NCBI GenBank assembly: GCA_018340375.1
Contig: JAFFJZ010000016.1
Coordinates: 6,641,372 to 6,705,371 of the forward strand
DNA from: Gonatopus flavifemur
Lineage: Eukaryota > Arthropoda > Insecta > Hymenoptera > Dryinidae
Length of the DNA stretch: 64,000 bases
Direction: 5' to 3'
Shown: positions 1 to 11,702 of the stretch, one piece after another
Numbering within the stretch: the stretch's first letter is position 1
Layout: every line of letters starts with the position of its first letter
Position numbers and translations under genes: made by a program
Notes under the pieces: generated by a model
What the model was told of the DNA's origin: nothing
The model's database searches: none
What the model saw: only the letters and a program-made list of their open reading frames with translations

Positions 1-402
1 GAGCAGATGGCGGATTAGACTTCCAGGTGATTGGGCGATAGTCACAATATTTTCGAATAAGCTCCCTCTCCTTGTTTGGTAGATTCATAGATTGAGTTAG
101 AACACGTGATGCTCCCACGAAGTTGGTGCCCATGTCGCTTCAAAGTTGATTAGGAATCCCTCGCCGGGTGATGAAGCGGTCAAGTGCAGCCAAAAACGTC
201 GGTGTGGAAATGTCCTCCACTACATCTAGATGCACTGCACGGGTTGACAAACATATGAATAATACAATCAGTATTTCATTTCCACGAGAATTTCGTCGTT
301 TACTCTCCTTCACTAGATAGGGACCGGCTAAATCCATGCCCGTATTTACGAAAGCGCTTACTTGCTGAAATTGAATGCTAGGGAGACTCGAGATTAGAGT
401 TC
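1..402 (-). pseudogene. BEL/Pao integrase catalytic core, partial
   Basis: Residues MDLAGPYLVKES at about 300-337 contain the first catalytic Asp context. RAVHLDVVEDISTPTFL follows, as in BEL/Pao integrases. A stop at 140-142 interrupts the frame just before SDMGTNFVGASR, which carries the second Asp. The third acidic residue lies beyond the window edge. The enzyme would insert the cDNA into the genome. The in-frame stop and the frame difference from the RNase H segment show decay. Confidence 0.75.
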
Positions 403-1563
403 CTAACGATTTCGCTTTGAAACGGTAGCATGTGAGGCATTTGAACAGGAAATTCCGTAAGGGAGAACGTATCCCAGGAATCCAGAATTTCCTATGAATG
501 AGGTTTGCATCAGCTGAGGTCCCCCATGTAGGGTGATTTTGTGATGGTAATCACATAACAATTCTGCTACCCTGCTTTTGCGTGGGATGAGTATGGGATG
601 TTTTTGGTTCTCCTTGAATGGTGCATAAGAGAGTCGACCCCCCACCCTGAAGAGTTCCTCCTGGGAAACAAAGGGAGTGAGATATCGAAGGAAACCCTTC
701 ACCTGTCTACCGTGTTCCAAATCTTTGAGTACGTCCCCATAATGTCGACGTTGAGTTCTGGGCATGAGTATTTCTAACGAAGCGGCTAATCCGGATTGTG
801 TTAAGCGTCCTCGATTCCAGTCTTTGGAGTCCACTCGCAGGTTGGTTGTAAAACGTAACATGTAACTCAAGATCCTTCGAGTCTTTTGTAACGACGAGTT
901 GTTTTTTAATAGGTTGTCGACAACATCATCTGTTGGGTTGGGAGGTTTGTCTGTGGCCATAAGTGACAGAGCTTGGGCCTTAAACTCTAGTATCACAGCA
1001 GAAGATGTCTGTGGTCTGGTTGGCCAATCTGAAATTGGCAGTTTTGAAAATGCTGGTCCTTCTGACCATAGTGTATGGTCGATCAATGCGTTGGGAGGAA
1101 GACCGCGAGAGGCAACGTCTGTGGGATTTGTGGTACCTTCCACATGCTGCCACGTATGGGCTGGAATGATGTCTAGAATTCGGGTGACTCGATTACTCAC
1201 GAGAGTCTCAAACTGATATGGGGGAGTGTGAAGCCAAGCAAGGACCACTGAACCATCAGTGAAGCAGAAGAATTCAGCGGTAGAGAGTGCGGAGAAGAAA
1301 CGCGACATCGATCGAATGAGAGAGGCTAGAAGATTGGCACCCTCCAGCTCGAGTCTGGATATTGTTGGGGGTTTGAGAGGTGCCACCTTGCCCTTGGCTA
1401 GGGACGTTCGAGTGTCGTTATCTGCGAGAGAGACTCGGAGGTAAACGCAAGCAGCGTAACCTTTCTCGCTCGCATCACAGAATCTCAATATCGGGTATTC
1501 AGCTACGCGTGAGAGGTTCGAAGAACGAGTGATACGAATTTTATTCAAAGCTGGCAATTCCAC
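403..1563 (-). pseudogene. BEL/Pao RNase H and integrase zinc-binding region
   Basis: This 386-codon open frame begins with the connection region and then an RNase H domain: FCDASEKGYAACVYLR supplies the first Asp, SRLELEGANLL the Glu, and FCFTDGSVVLAWL the next Asp, followed by NPTDVASRG. The C-terminal third reaches the integrase N-terminal zinc-binding domain, with HHKITLHGGPQL. After that the frame degenerates before the integrase core, so a frameshift lies near 420-470. RNase H would remove the RNA template during cDNA synthesis. This is the best-preserved piece of the element. Confidence 0.82.
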
Positions 1564-2590
1564 GATGGGATTCTTGCCATGCTTGGAACAGTTCTAGTGG
1601 CAATCCATCATCCCATCCAATTCCTACGGTCCAAAGTCGCTGGATGAGATGTTTTATCCAGGACGTTACGGGTGCGAGATAGCCCATAACGTCGAAGATT
1701 CTCGCCACCTTGGAGAGGATTCCACGTTGTGTGGGGGTGATCGGTTCCGTTTGAACTTCGGCACAGAACGAATCGGAGTTTGGGTTCCATTCCGACCCTA
1801 ACAACTTAACATACTCTGAATGGTCGAAAGAGACCAAAGTCTCGCGTTTAGGAGTTGGAACTTGGGATAATACCCTAGAGCTGTTGCTCAAAACCTTGTA
1901 CAGGACGAAGCCTCCTGCATGGAGTGAACGATTGAGTTACTCGTAGAGTAAAATAGCGGATTCTTCGCTAGGAACTGAGCAGACAATGTCATCGACGTAG
2001 ATATTGGAGGTCAATGCCACGGCTGCCAACGGCTATTGTTCCCCTCCATCCGTAACCAACTATTGAATGACCCGTTGGGCGATATAAGGGTTACAGCGGA
2101 GCCCGAAAGGGAGAGTGGTGAGTTCCCACTCTTGAATGGAAGGAGTGCTTCCAGCACGCCATAGAATATGAGTGCATCGAGCATCTTCGAGATTCAACCG
2201 AATACACCTGAACATCTGTGTAATATTGGCTCATAGAGCCACCTCATGAAATCGAAATTTCAACAAAATATCAGAAATGTCGGTCTGAACTTTTGGACCG
2301 GTAGCGAGAGAATCGTTCAGTGTATGCGAGGTGTCGCTGACTTTACTCGCGTTGAACACTACGCGTCCTTTGGTACTCGTACTATTTCTTACGACTGCGT
2401 GATGCGTCATTACGTATTCCGAAGTGGTTGGAGCAAGGCGCATATGCCCCTGAGCTACATAATCTAGTAGATTATCGTGATAAGCTTGGCGCAACATAGG
2501 ATGTCGATTGAAACGGCGTTCTAGACTGAGGAGGCGCCTTTTTGTGATTTCACGAGTAGATCCAAGGTTTGTTGGAGGTTGTCCTTGCAT
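1541..2590 (-). pseudogene. BEL/Pao reverse transcriptase
   Basis: RT motifs lie in 2590-1541, split by stops near 2231, 2080, 2030 and 1940. The first block (2231-2590) contains GRVVFNASKVSDTSHTLNDS, the BEL/Pao finger-palm motif. The catalytic YVDD box is at 1988-1999 (NIYVDDIVCS). The thumb/connection block 1541-1891 contains LLGSEWNPNSDSF and ILSKVARIFDVMGYLAPVT, both typical of this superfamily. The enzyme would copy element RNA into cDNA. Multiple stops make it non-functional. Confidence 0.85.
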
Positions 2591-2662
2591 GAAGGGTAAT
2601 GAAACTTCATATCGACCCGTGTTATCGCGCTGACTAGTTTGTAGGAAATTCCTTGCACAATC

Positions 2663-3190
2663 CTAATCTTGAGGATTCGCGTTATTGAGAACTTTCGGTT
2701 CCTCGATTCCCCAAAACATCCTCAGGAGGTCATCTAAGGGAGGAGTGTAAGTGAGGAACGAAGAAATGATAGAAGGTTCTATTGTTGTGGGAACCTCGCC
2801 AAATATGAGAAACCCGAACACACTGCTAAGAGCAGTTGGTTCCCCCCGTATATGAGAAATGTGATCGCCCAAAATCTCGTAGTCATGCTGAACTCCAATG
2901 AGAAAATCGATGCAACCCGGAAGATCGAATTCAGGATCGGCTAGATTCAGATCGCGGAATCGGTCGCGAATGTGTACAGGTACAGTAGTCTTTGGGATGT
3001 TCGTTGAGATAGAATGTAGAATGATTGTGTCTATTGGGATTTGAGGTTGGATACTATGGAATGGAGTCACTTGACATTCCACACAACCATGATGATTAGA
3101 AGACCGGGAGTTTCCTACGCCCACTATGTTCACCGGAAAGTGTTTTCGTGGTAACCTCAGCCTCTGAACTGTATCCTCTGTGATAAAGGA
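2663..3190 (-). pseudogene. BEL/Pao aspartic protease region (DUF1758-type)
   Basis: Just downstream of gag the minus strand encodes a protease-like segment. The catalytic position reads IDPASESSFIT where an active retropepsin would have DSG or DTG. The Asp is kept, but the following Gly-containing pair is lost. Further on, PGCIDFLIGVQHDYEIL matches the conserved strand before the flap end of Pao proteases. The open frame 2663-3133 begins after the catalytic motif. The protease would mature the Gag-Pol polyprotein. The altered active site and the frame change from gag argue that it is dead. Confidence 0.7.
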
Positions 3191-3194
3191 TGAC

Positions 3195-4726
3195 TCACTT
3201 GCTGGGTCTATGACTATCTTGCATGGTAGCGATTCTCCCGCAGCTGATCGAATCTTGCCTCTTGCTGTGCCTTATCCTTGCGCCTAATCCTTGGAAGGGA
3301 TCTGGGCCTGGAACCACCTGATTGATGTGACTTTTCAGAACATTCACGCTAGCATCGGGTTTCTTCGAACTACTAGTCACTCTTTCTTCTGGTAGACTAG
3401 CGGTTGGTATAGGGATAGGAGGGTTAATATCATCCCGATGTAAGAATGCGTGGTGGGTTTTTTTGAGGCATTTTCTGCAACTAAGTTTGTTTGTACAATT
3501 CGAGCGAGCGTGATGACCCAAGCAAGCAAAACAGATTTTTAGATTTTGGATTCGATCAATCCATTGGGTTGGAGATGAGGCTGAGAAATCCGGAAAAACA
3601 TGAATTCTATGGTCGGATTGGTATATAGGGCATTTTGTCTTGAAGTCTGTACGTCGTTCCGAACCGATGTTCTGAGAATTCGTAGGAGATACGACTTGTG
3701 AGTTTGAAAGAAAAGTCTTAGTGACTTGATACTTTGGATTGGAAGGTTTGCGAATTTGATGTCCTGATCGATTAGATGATGTAGAAGGCTGCATTCCTGA
3801 ACTCCTTTGAGATGGTTGTGCTGAGGCGACGACCTTGCATTGGTGTTCTACAAAGTCCGATAATTCGTTGAAACTTGGGAAAGCTTTGTCAGAATGTTTG
3901 TCCTCACAAAGACGTTTAGTTTCAGAGTCTGACGTCTTCAAGGTCATTGTAGACATAATAAAGTCCCCAAGGTCCGGTATCTTGAGGGTTTTGAGTGACT
4001 CGTACTGGACGCAAAATACGTGAGTAAATTGATTTAGATTATGCATCACTCCCAAATTAGAAGGTTCGTATTGCAAAAGACGATCTAAAATATGTCTTCC
4101 GACCAGACGTTTATCCATGTATTTATTATTCAGTTTCGTGTGGGCTGCATTGTGATTTGCTGCAGTGAATTCAAAATGTTCCACGGTGCTGAGTGCAGGA
4201 TGTTTCAGTGAATTTCTCAAGACGGAAAATTTCTGGATTTCCGGTAACTCTGTATTAGGAATCAGAGAGTCGAACAATGATTGGAACGCAGGGAATTTAT
4301 CTAAATCTCCGTTGAATTTCGGAATTTGAATTGATGCTAGTTTCGGTCGTAGAGTTTCTCCCTGAGTCTCCCGAACAGACGCGTTTGTGACGTCATGAGC
4401 AACGTCTCTTGCGTTCAATTCACGCAAGTTATCAGCTGACGCCTGTACTGGGAATATAAATCTTCATGAGCCTTTGACGCTGAGGGCACTTCAACTCGTG
4501 CCTCTTCTAGGAGGAATTCATTCAACCGAGTTAGATGTGCTCGAATTTTCTCGAATTGGTCTGAGTCGGACACCGATTTAATCGCTCGGGCTAGGAAAAT
4601 ATCTTTCTTGGCAGGGAGTCGAGAGATTAAATCATACGTGATTTGGAGTCGAACGAATGATCGTTCTTGAGACTTTAATCAAGTCCGGCTCTCTGATTCC
4701 TCCTTTGCCATTTCCCCCGGATTCAT
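3195..4726 (-). pseudogene. BEL/Pao gag (DUF1759-type) with zinc knuckles
   Basis: The main open stretch is 3195-4427 (410 aa). An upstream ATG at 4726 opens a frame that stops after 15 codons, so the N-terminus is already broken. Near the start of the open stretch, LPKFNGD-like residues (IQIPKFNGDLDKFPAFQSLF) mark the Pao Gag capsid region. Near the C-terminus a zinc knuckle CFACLGHHARSNC is followed by CRKCLKKTHHAFLH, the double-knuckle layout usual for Pao Gag. The product would assemble particles and bind RNA in the cytoplasm. The frame ends just before the protease, which continues in another frame. Confidence 0.82.
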
Positions 4727-5360
4727 TGTGGTTAATAGAAAATGCAAAAATTGATACTATGAGGAATAATCAAATTTGAATTTGATCAATTTTTCACACG
4801 TTGAAGTAATTCCCCGACGTGCGAGAATGACCGGGAATGAACGACGATATACTAAACCTAGTTTGAGACTACATACACTATAATACAAAATAGAATTCGG
4901 AAGGAATTGAAAATTTTCTCGAACGGTAATTCACTTGCAAGAGTAATAATGTGATTAGAATGAAATTATCATTGTTGAGTGATTTCAATGAAGGGCTACG
5001 CGGCATACGGATCTGGTCATATAGCCAGTTGTCAGGGTAATTGGAATGCGTTGAAATCGCTGGAGATTCTCTCACTCTTCAATCGCTTATTAGGTTCCCG
5101 GGAATTATAATTTGATCATCGAATTCACCATTGAATTCTCACAATAGCTTGTAACACGACAAATGATACAGCAAAATACGATGATTCGATATGTATAAAT
5201 TCACTTGAACTAATAACTCACTGAAACTTCCGTGAATCGTGTTTTGGAGATTAAATTTCGATATTTGTTCCAATACGGGATATATTTCGCAGGTGAGAAT
5301 GATTGATAGTCACATATGTTGATGCTGGAAAGAGATATATACACGAAAAAATGGAACATA
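4727..5360. other. Unassigned flank, possible BEL/Pao 5' LTR and leader
   Basis: Position suggests this is the leader and 5' LTR of the BEL/Pao element. No TG...CA-bounded repeat can be matched because the 3' LTR is outside the window, and I do not see a convincing primer-binding site next to 4726. I see no supported gene here. Confidence 0.25.
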
Positions 5361-6646
5361 CCAGGTGTGTAAGTATGAAACCGGAATTTTTGTACAGAAA
5401 TAACACGGTTATTGTAATGATATGATACAAAGTAACTTATTCAAAGTATTGTCCGTCGCTATCTATACATTTTTTTCATCTTTTTGGCAATTTGTAGATT
5501 CCGCGCCAAAAGAACTGTTGCTCTTTTAAGGCAAACCAGTCATCGAGCCATTTTCGTACATCTTCCTAAGAAGTAAAGCGCTGCTCGGCAAGTGCGTGTC
5601 CCATCGATGCAAACAAGTAGTAATCGGATGGAGCAAGGTCCAGTGAGTAAGGCGCGTGCTGAAGAATCTCCCAACGGAACGACTCTATCGTTTCCTGGAC
5701 CTGTTTTGCTTTGTGTGCTTGTGCATTGTCATGCAGCAAAATCACCTTGTGTTGTCTTTGTTGGTATTCTGGTCGTTTTTCACGCAGAACTCGATCCAAA
5801 TCGATCATTTGTTGTCGTTAGCGTGGAGTATTGACAGTTTCCCCAGGTTTCAGCAGCTCGTAGTAGATTACGCCCTTCTGATCCCACCAAACACACAGCA
5901 TTGTCCTTCGTCCGTAGCGGTTTGGTCTTGCCGTCGATGTTGATGGTTTACCCGGAGTAACCCATGACTTTTTGCGCTTAGGATTCTCGAAATATGTCCA
6001 CTTTTCATCGCCAGTCACAATTCGATGGAGAAATGACTTTCTTTGGAACCTGGCGAGCAGCATTTCGCATGATGTCTTGCGGTTTCCCTGCTCCCTTTCG
6101 TTGAGTTCATGTGGAACCCATTTCCCCACCTTTTGTATCTTTCCCATGGCTTTCAACTGAAGGGAGATGGCTTCTCGGGTCACCTTTTACTGATCCGCCA
6201 GTTGTTGTTGTGTTTGAGCGTCGTCTTCGTCCAACAAGGCTTGCAGGTCAGCGTCTCCAAACTTTCTCGGTGGTCTTCCACGTTCTTCGTTCCTGACGTC
6301 AAAATCGCCACTTTTGAACCGTTTGAACCACTCGAAACACTGTGTTTCACCGAAAGCATGCTCACCGAACGCCTCTACAAGCGTTCGATGCGATTCGGCT
6401 GCGGTTTTCTTCAGATGAAAACAGAAAAGTAGTGCTGTCTGCAGATCGTAATTTGTTGGCACAAAACTCGACATGTTTATCTACAATAAACTAATGCTAC
6501 TGAATGAAACTCGTGTTATTGTGAGTTGGAAATCTTTGTCGGATATCAATACAATAACAAGACACCGCTGACGTGATGTGTCAGTAACTGCATCGACACC
6601 TAGCGCTACCTATGGGTGAATTCCGGTTTCATACTTACACAACTGG
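5361..6646 (-). mobile_element. mariner element, mellifera-like, with TA target duplication
   Basis: The 1286-bp element is bounded by ~28-bp inverted repeats starting CCAGGTGTGTAAGTATG on the left and CCAGTTGTGTAAGTATG on the right (reverse complement). TA lies directly outside both ends (5359-5360 and 6647-6648). That is the standard mariner target-site duplication, and the length is typical. The transposase reads on the minus strand and is interrupted. The TIRs differ at only one or two positions, so the ends are better kept than the gene. Confidence 0.93.
5437..6474 (-). pseudogene. mariner transposase, four in-frame stops
   Basis: One continuous 345-codon frame from the ATG at 6474 to a TAA at 5437 encodes a mariner transposase, broken by in-frame stops at about 6187-6189 (TAA), 5818-5820 (TAA), 5566-5568 (TAG) and near 5468 (TGA). 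The N-terminal helix-turn-helix region starts MSSFVPTNYDLQTALLF. The D,D34D triad is visible in RIVTGDEKWTYFE, LLHDNAQAHK and YSLDLAPSDYYLF. WVPHELNE is the usual linker motif. There is no frameshift, only point stops, so decay is by substitution. The family cuts and pastes DNA at TA sites in the nucleus. Confidence 0.92.
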
Positions 6647-6648
6647 TA

Positions 6649-9468
6649 CATAGTATACATCAAGGAATAGAATCATATAGATCAAGAGCTTATTCAATAT
6701 GATATAATTTTATCTTCCTGAAAGAACTAGAGTCGAAGCTTTTGATACGAGGAAATAACAAATAACCGAATTCCGAATATAATGTCCAAGGTAACGAAAT
6801 TTATCGAACTAGAACGTTGTGATATGGAGCCTTCAAATTATCATAGAAATAAGAAAAAATCATCGGTAATACGTTATAACGTTTCAATACATTTGAATAT
6901 CCAATGACCTCTAGAACCATCAACTAAGGTCTGTGTATGTCTTTGTCACCATCTCGTATCCAAACGATGACTCATACATGCGAAGATATGATATGAAGAA
7001 GATCATATATATTATGGTCTCATTTTAACGATGTATTGAAATGATTTTACACGATTTAATTTGTATGATCAAAGATAGTGTCAAATTTTGCACATGACAA
7101 ATTCAATCAAGTGTGAGAATTGAAATCGATAGTTTCGGAACTGGAATCGATATCGAGTAATATGAAATTTTTCTTGAGAGTGTGTAATTAATACAAACAT
7201 TTGGAGGTTCCTGAAAATTGAAAAGAAACAACCCAAAACGAATCGGAATTCAAGACCCACGAGCCAGTAAATCCGGCTCGGAGGACCATTGTACCGGCCT
7301 TCGCCGTGATGACATTAGATGAATAAAGGGGATAAATAAATGAAGAATGGAGTGAATGAAGTGAATCTTGTGAGATAGGTGAAGAAGTGGACTATATCAG
7401 TGGGGTATGAATTCCGTTTCGCTTGGAGTGCGAGAAAAGGAAGAGGAAAGTAAATTCAACAATGAACTATAATTATTAATTAAGAAGTAACAAAGGAGTC
7501 AGGGGAATGTCGCTTCTGATGAAGAAATAAGGTTACACAAGGTGTATATCACCTTTGATGAGATCATATACATGAAAAATCTGGCCAGAATTCTTATCAC
7601 ACATCCACACATACATACACACGTTGCGGTGCACCGATGCTGGAGAGTTGTTGAATTCTAGTTCGGGCGAGGGTTGACGTGGAGTGTAGTCGCTTGTGTC
7701 TTGGAAAGGTCCTGGATTCGTGTGGATTTTTTGTTAATCACTCGCGACTCAACGAGCAAAGGGGATAAACTTGTATCCACGAGAAAATACCAATAGCGTA
7801 TTCAACTGATGCGTGACGACTACTCATCGGTACTGTACCATAGAACGAGAAGATAGACTGACCACGTGAAAATATAGAGCAGAGAAAAGACGTGGGTTCG
7901 TCTAGAGAGAATACTCGCCAATTGAACTGTAGAGTATCGATGATTTGGGGTGGTGAGAGCCGATGAACTCCCACCTTTCGGCTAATAAGATCATGTACTT
8001 CGTTGTAACACCGGGCCATGGTGTGTGGCAAGGTCTAATGGTTTGCCTTCTTCAGGCGTCGCGATCAAATACACATAGTTCAGATGTATTCTTACGCACG
8101 AGCGGGGATCGTATCGCGTAAATTAACCAGTGCCGAGTAGTGTTCACGAATCGTGTGGTTACAGAAAGACCCAAATCGATCGGCTTATGAGTATCATTGA
8201 TTTCTTACTGGATGCTCCGAAATATATTTAATCCGAATGAGCGTGGATATATGTTCCCCTCCAGCCCGTGCTGCGAAAATGTGCTACCTCCCCTTTTTAT
8301 GCTGTGAACCGAGGGGAATTCATGTTGAATATCAAAAACATCGGAGTTGGAGGTTATTGGAATTCTTTTCCGTCAAACGCAACCAGAGATTGATACTACA
8401 TGTGGGGGTGGGATTCCCTCTAGTGAGATATACAACTCATTGAAACTTTTCTTTTCCTTCATTATCCGGACCTTTGAACACGTAGGTGCACGTTGGCCCT
8501 AGTAATTCCAGTCAGTGATAGTATTCTTCCACGGTGTAAAATCAGACCTGCGATTCCTTTCCCAGAGTTGTGTTTTCCTTCCCGTCACGGGTTGCGAGCT
8601 TATTTGCGTGTCTCGATTCTGGTGGGAAGTATTGTCGGGACACGATTATTCAAGTTCGGCAGACTCATTCTTTTTGTTTTTCAGATGGTATTGGGAAACG
8701 CTCATATTCAATTGAGATGAATAAATATTGAGGTCAATACCGAATACTGCTTCGCCCAGAACCACGTGAGCTAAGCAGAAGGAGTAAATTTGGAGACGCG
8801 TGGAAGTAGTTTCTCAACGGAAGGAAGTCACTTTTCGGGGCTATTCGGACACATATTTTCCCCCAAACTGACGAATGCAACAGCAATGACACTCACCCAG
8901 ACATCTCAAGTAAAATTCCTGTAATGGTGTAAGTACATGAGCCACCGCACCGGATAGACCGTAGTGACACGCACAAAAAACAAAATAGTGTGAGACTTAT
9001 CCATACTTTTCAAAAACGGGGAGGGAGAGAAGGGTGAACCAGCCATATCCTCCGGCCCACTCGAGTTTCACCAAACGGCTACGAACGACAAAAGAACGAC
9101 TTTGAACGAAAGTACCTTTCAGGGCTTCACACAGAGTGAAAGTAGGGACGCGTATAATTCCTAATAGCGATAGCTATAGTGGTGCCATCACTTACTTTAT
9201 GCACGCGCGAAACTTGGAATCGAGTTATTGACAATAGAATCAATAACATGAAACATATTGATATTGATAATTGGAATATGGAAAAGCAACATATCAAAGT
9301 AATATGAGATGCGTATATAGTTGAACACATGAATATTCAACATTTCGTCGCGCTTCAACGTTTGATTTTCACTAGAGTAAAGAGAGTCGTATAGCGTCGA
9401 CACTCCGACAGTACGGACATCCTATGATTCCCGCTAACTCATAATAGAAAGGAAGAATGTAAGGATAC
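6649..9468. other. Unassigned AT-rich non-coding stretch
   Basis: About 2.8 kb between two transposons. Reading both strands I find only short open frames with no recognisable motif, a small CA-rich run near 7600-7625, and no inverted repeat pair I can defend. It could be intron or intergenic host DNA. Confidence 0.4.
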
Positions 9469-9585
9469 CCTAGTGGAAATCAATCATATATGACCCATAT
9501 ATGACCCATATAGGATCCATATATGATTCCCACTAAACATATATGCCCCATATATGCCCCATATATGACACATATAAGAACCATA

Positions 9586-10514
9586 CGAGGTGTGTTCAAA
9601 AAGTAACGAGAATTTTTTAATTTCGCGGGTTTGGAAAGTCCGCCTGTATAAAATTTTTCTTTATTATGTTGGTACACGTGCCCCTGAAGTACGATAAAAT
9701 TTTCAGCAATATTCATTGCTCACTTCTTAAGCGGCAGCCGCTAACGTTATGACGTGTTTTTCGAACTCGGCGATTTTCGTTTGTGAAAAAAAATGGATCG
9801 AAGGATTTGTATTCAATTTTGCGTAAAAAATGAAATGAAGTGTAGTAAAGTTTGTAAAATGTTCACAAAGGCATATGGTGAGTCTGCTATGAGTAATGCA
9901 AGGATTTACGAGTGGTATAAGCGTTTCCAAGATGGCCGCGAAAACGTTGAAGATGACGAACGATCCGGACGCCCAAGCACATCAACAACCGATGAAAACG
10001 TGAAAAAAGTGAAAGAAATGTTTATGAACGACCGCCGAATCACAATCAGAGTAGCCGCTGATGATGTTGGCATATCAGTCGAAAAGCAATTCGAAAAAAA
10101 CGCCCAGATTTGTGGCAAAACAATTCATGGCTTTTGCACCACGATAATGCACCTGCTCACACTTCATTGCTTGTTCGTGAATTTTTGGCCAAAAACAAAA
10201 CTGTAACGATGCCTCAGCCTCCATATTCGCCAGATATGGCTCCATGTGAGTTTTTTCTATTTCCAAAAATAAAGAGAACATTGAAAGGCCGTCGTTTTAC
10301 AAGCATAGATGACATTAAAAGCGAATCGCTGAAAGAGCTAAAACCTATTACAAAGATCGAGTTTCAAAACTGTTTCAAGGATTGAAAAAAGTGTTGGCAT
10401 AAGTGTATTATATCCAAGGGGGATTATTTCGAAGGGGACAAAATAGATATTGATGAATAAATAAATATTTTTTTCATAAAACGAAAATTCTCGTTATTTT
10501 TTTAACACACCTCG
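9586..10514 (+). mobile_element. Internally deleted mariner nested in the CATATATG element
   Basis: The 929-bp element has ~31-bp inverted repeats beginning CGAGGTGTGTTCAAAAAGTA (left) and CGAGGTGTGTTAAAAAAATA (right, reverse complement). TA dinucleotides lie at 9584-9585 and 10515-10516. It interrupts the CATATATG repeat run of the host element, so it inserted later. A full mariner is about 1.3 kb, and roughly 360 bp from the middle of the transposase is missing. Confidence 0.92.
9793..10460 (+). pseudogene. mariner transposase with internal deletion
   Basis: The ATG at 9793 opens the N-terminal DNA-binding region (MDRRICIQFCVKNEMKCSKV, then ERSGRPSTSTTDENV). The frame is lost after VGISVEKQFEKN, where a deletion removes the stretch with the first catalytic Asp. 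A second frame from about 10110 resumes with LLHHDNAPAHTS (second Asp) and YSPDMAPCEFFLF, where the third position is Glu, not Asp. A TGA at 10383-10385 interrupts the C-terminus before the probable natural stop at 10458. The copy cannot make transposase but keeps both ends, so it could in principle be moved by an intact relative. Confidence 0.9.
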
Positions 10515-11547
10515 TATATGACCCATATATGCCCCATATATGTGGCCGAAGCCTCATCAGTGATACATATATAGCATATATGGTACCATGCGCAACATAT
10601 ATGTTTGCAGGAAACGGTCAAAAACATATATGATTCATATTTGGTATAATTATCTGCTATCTATGCATCATCTCATATCGGGTTTCCAAGAGTTCATAAA
10701 TATTTTTGAAATGGTTATCCCGAATTCTCTGTTGAAAAATGTGAGATACGTATCATTTGTTTCTTTTTTCCTTAGTCTATTATGATTTCAGGTTTACAAG
10801 ATATGTCGAAGTTCTTGGTTTCTAAAACCCACTTTTTTTCAAATGCCTGTATCTTGGAAAGCTTTCAATACAAAAAATTATTACCAAGGCATGGAACTTA
10901 GGATTTTGCCTCAACTTTTCACAAAGTCAAGAGAAAATTTCTTTCCAAGGACGTATTTTGCCGTGATTCGACGATGTAAGTGAGAAGAGTATTTTATTCA
11001 AATTCGAATACGGTTGATTTTCCAATTCCACAAGCAAAACTAATTTCTGGAACATAACGATAATTTTCGTTTCGCTTTCGAAAATGTTACTACACGGCAT
11101 TCGGCAGATCAAGACAAAATAAGGGCGGCCTGAGAACTCCGCGTGCTCGATCATTCAAGATTTGTAATGCTGCATAGATACGAGACATTCCATAGACGGA
11201 TTGATGTGTAATTTCAAGTTATTGAGTTATCTTTTTTGTCTTGTTTCATTTATATTTCTTGAATGTCGTAGAAAATTACCATTTCCAGAATTGAACCAAA
11301 AGTGTTGCTATGCACCATGGATCGATCGTCTTTGTTAAATAAAAAAATTAACCCGTTGATGTCACACTTCAAAGTACTCACGTAAGGGTTACACAGCGTC
11401 TTTCGGACCCCAAACCAAAGCAACAGATGCCATTCACGCAGTCTCTCAAATATTGTTGCAGATTTATCGGTAAAATTTACACCTCGGTGTCTTTGACAAT
11501 AACAGAAGGCAGCACAAATTGAAATTCACGACAAGCACTGTAAGCTA

Positions 11548-11702
11548 CCCTGACGAAAATTTTTGTCATAATTTCTCATAATTTCTCATTGTCCCAATTC
11601 ATGGAGAAAATATGAGAAAGAACAATAGAATTCTTCATATTTTCTCCATGAATTGGGACAATGAGAAATTATGAGAAATTATGACAAAAATTTTCGTCAG
11701 GG
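11548..11702. mobile_element. Palindromic MITE, 155 bp, TA target duplication
   Basis: Two 68-bp arms (11548-11615 and 11635-11702) are perfect reverse complements around a ~19-bp loop. The element starts CCCTGACGAAAATTTTTG and is flanked by TA on both sides (11546-11547 and 11703-11704). This is the structure of a foldback MITE of the Tc1/mariner group. The lack of mismatches suggests recent insertion or selection on the hairpin. There is no coding capacity. Confidence 0.9.

Larger units (their letters stand above)
1..4726 (-). mobile_element. BEL/Pao LTR retrotransposon, degenerate, truncated by window start
   Basis: The minus strand carries, in order from 4726 down to 1, a Pao-type gag, an aspartic protease, a reverse transcriptase with a YVDD box (1988-1999), an RNase H and an integrase. 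This gag-PR-RT-RH-IN order and the YVDD box are typical of BEL/Pao. The coding track is broken by several in-frame stops and frameshifts, so the copy cannot encode a working polyprotein. The integrase runs off the left edge, so the 3' end and 3' LTR lie outside. A 5' LTR would be expected right of 4726, but I could not define one before the mariner at 5361. Confidence 0.88.

Noticed and set aside
7230..7330. TTCAAGACCC near a GC-rich patch, a possible pol III B box
   Set aside because: No A box at proper spacing and no tRNA-like folding.
9480..9585. Regularly repeated CATATATGACCC units resembling a CRISPR array
   Set aside because: Units are short palindromes with no unique spacers, the genome is eukaryotic, and the same units occur inverted at the other end of an element.
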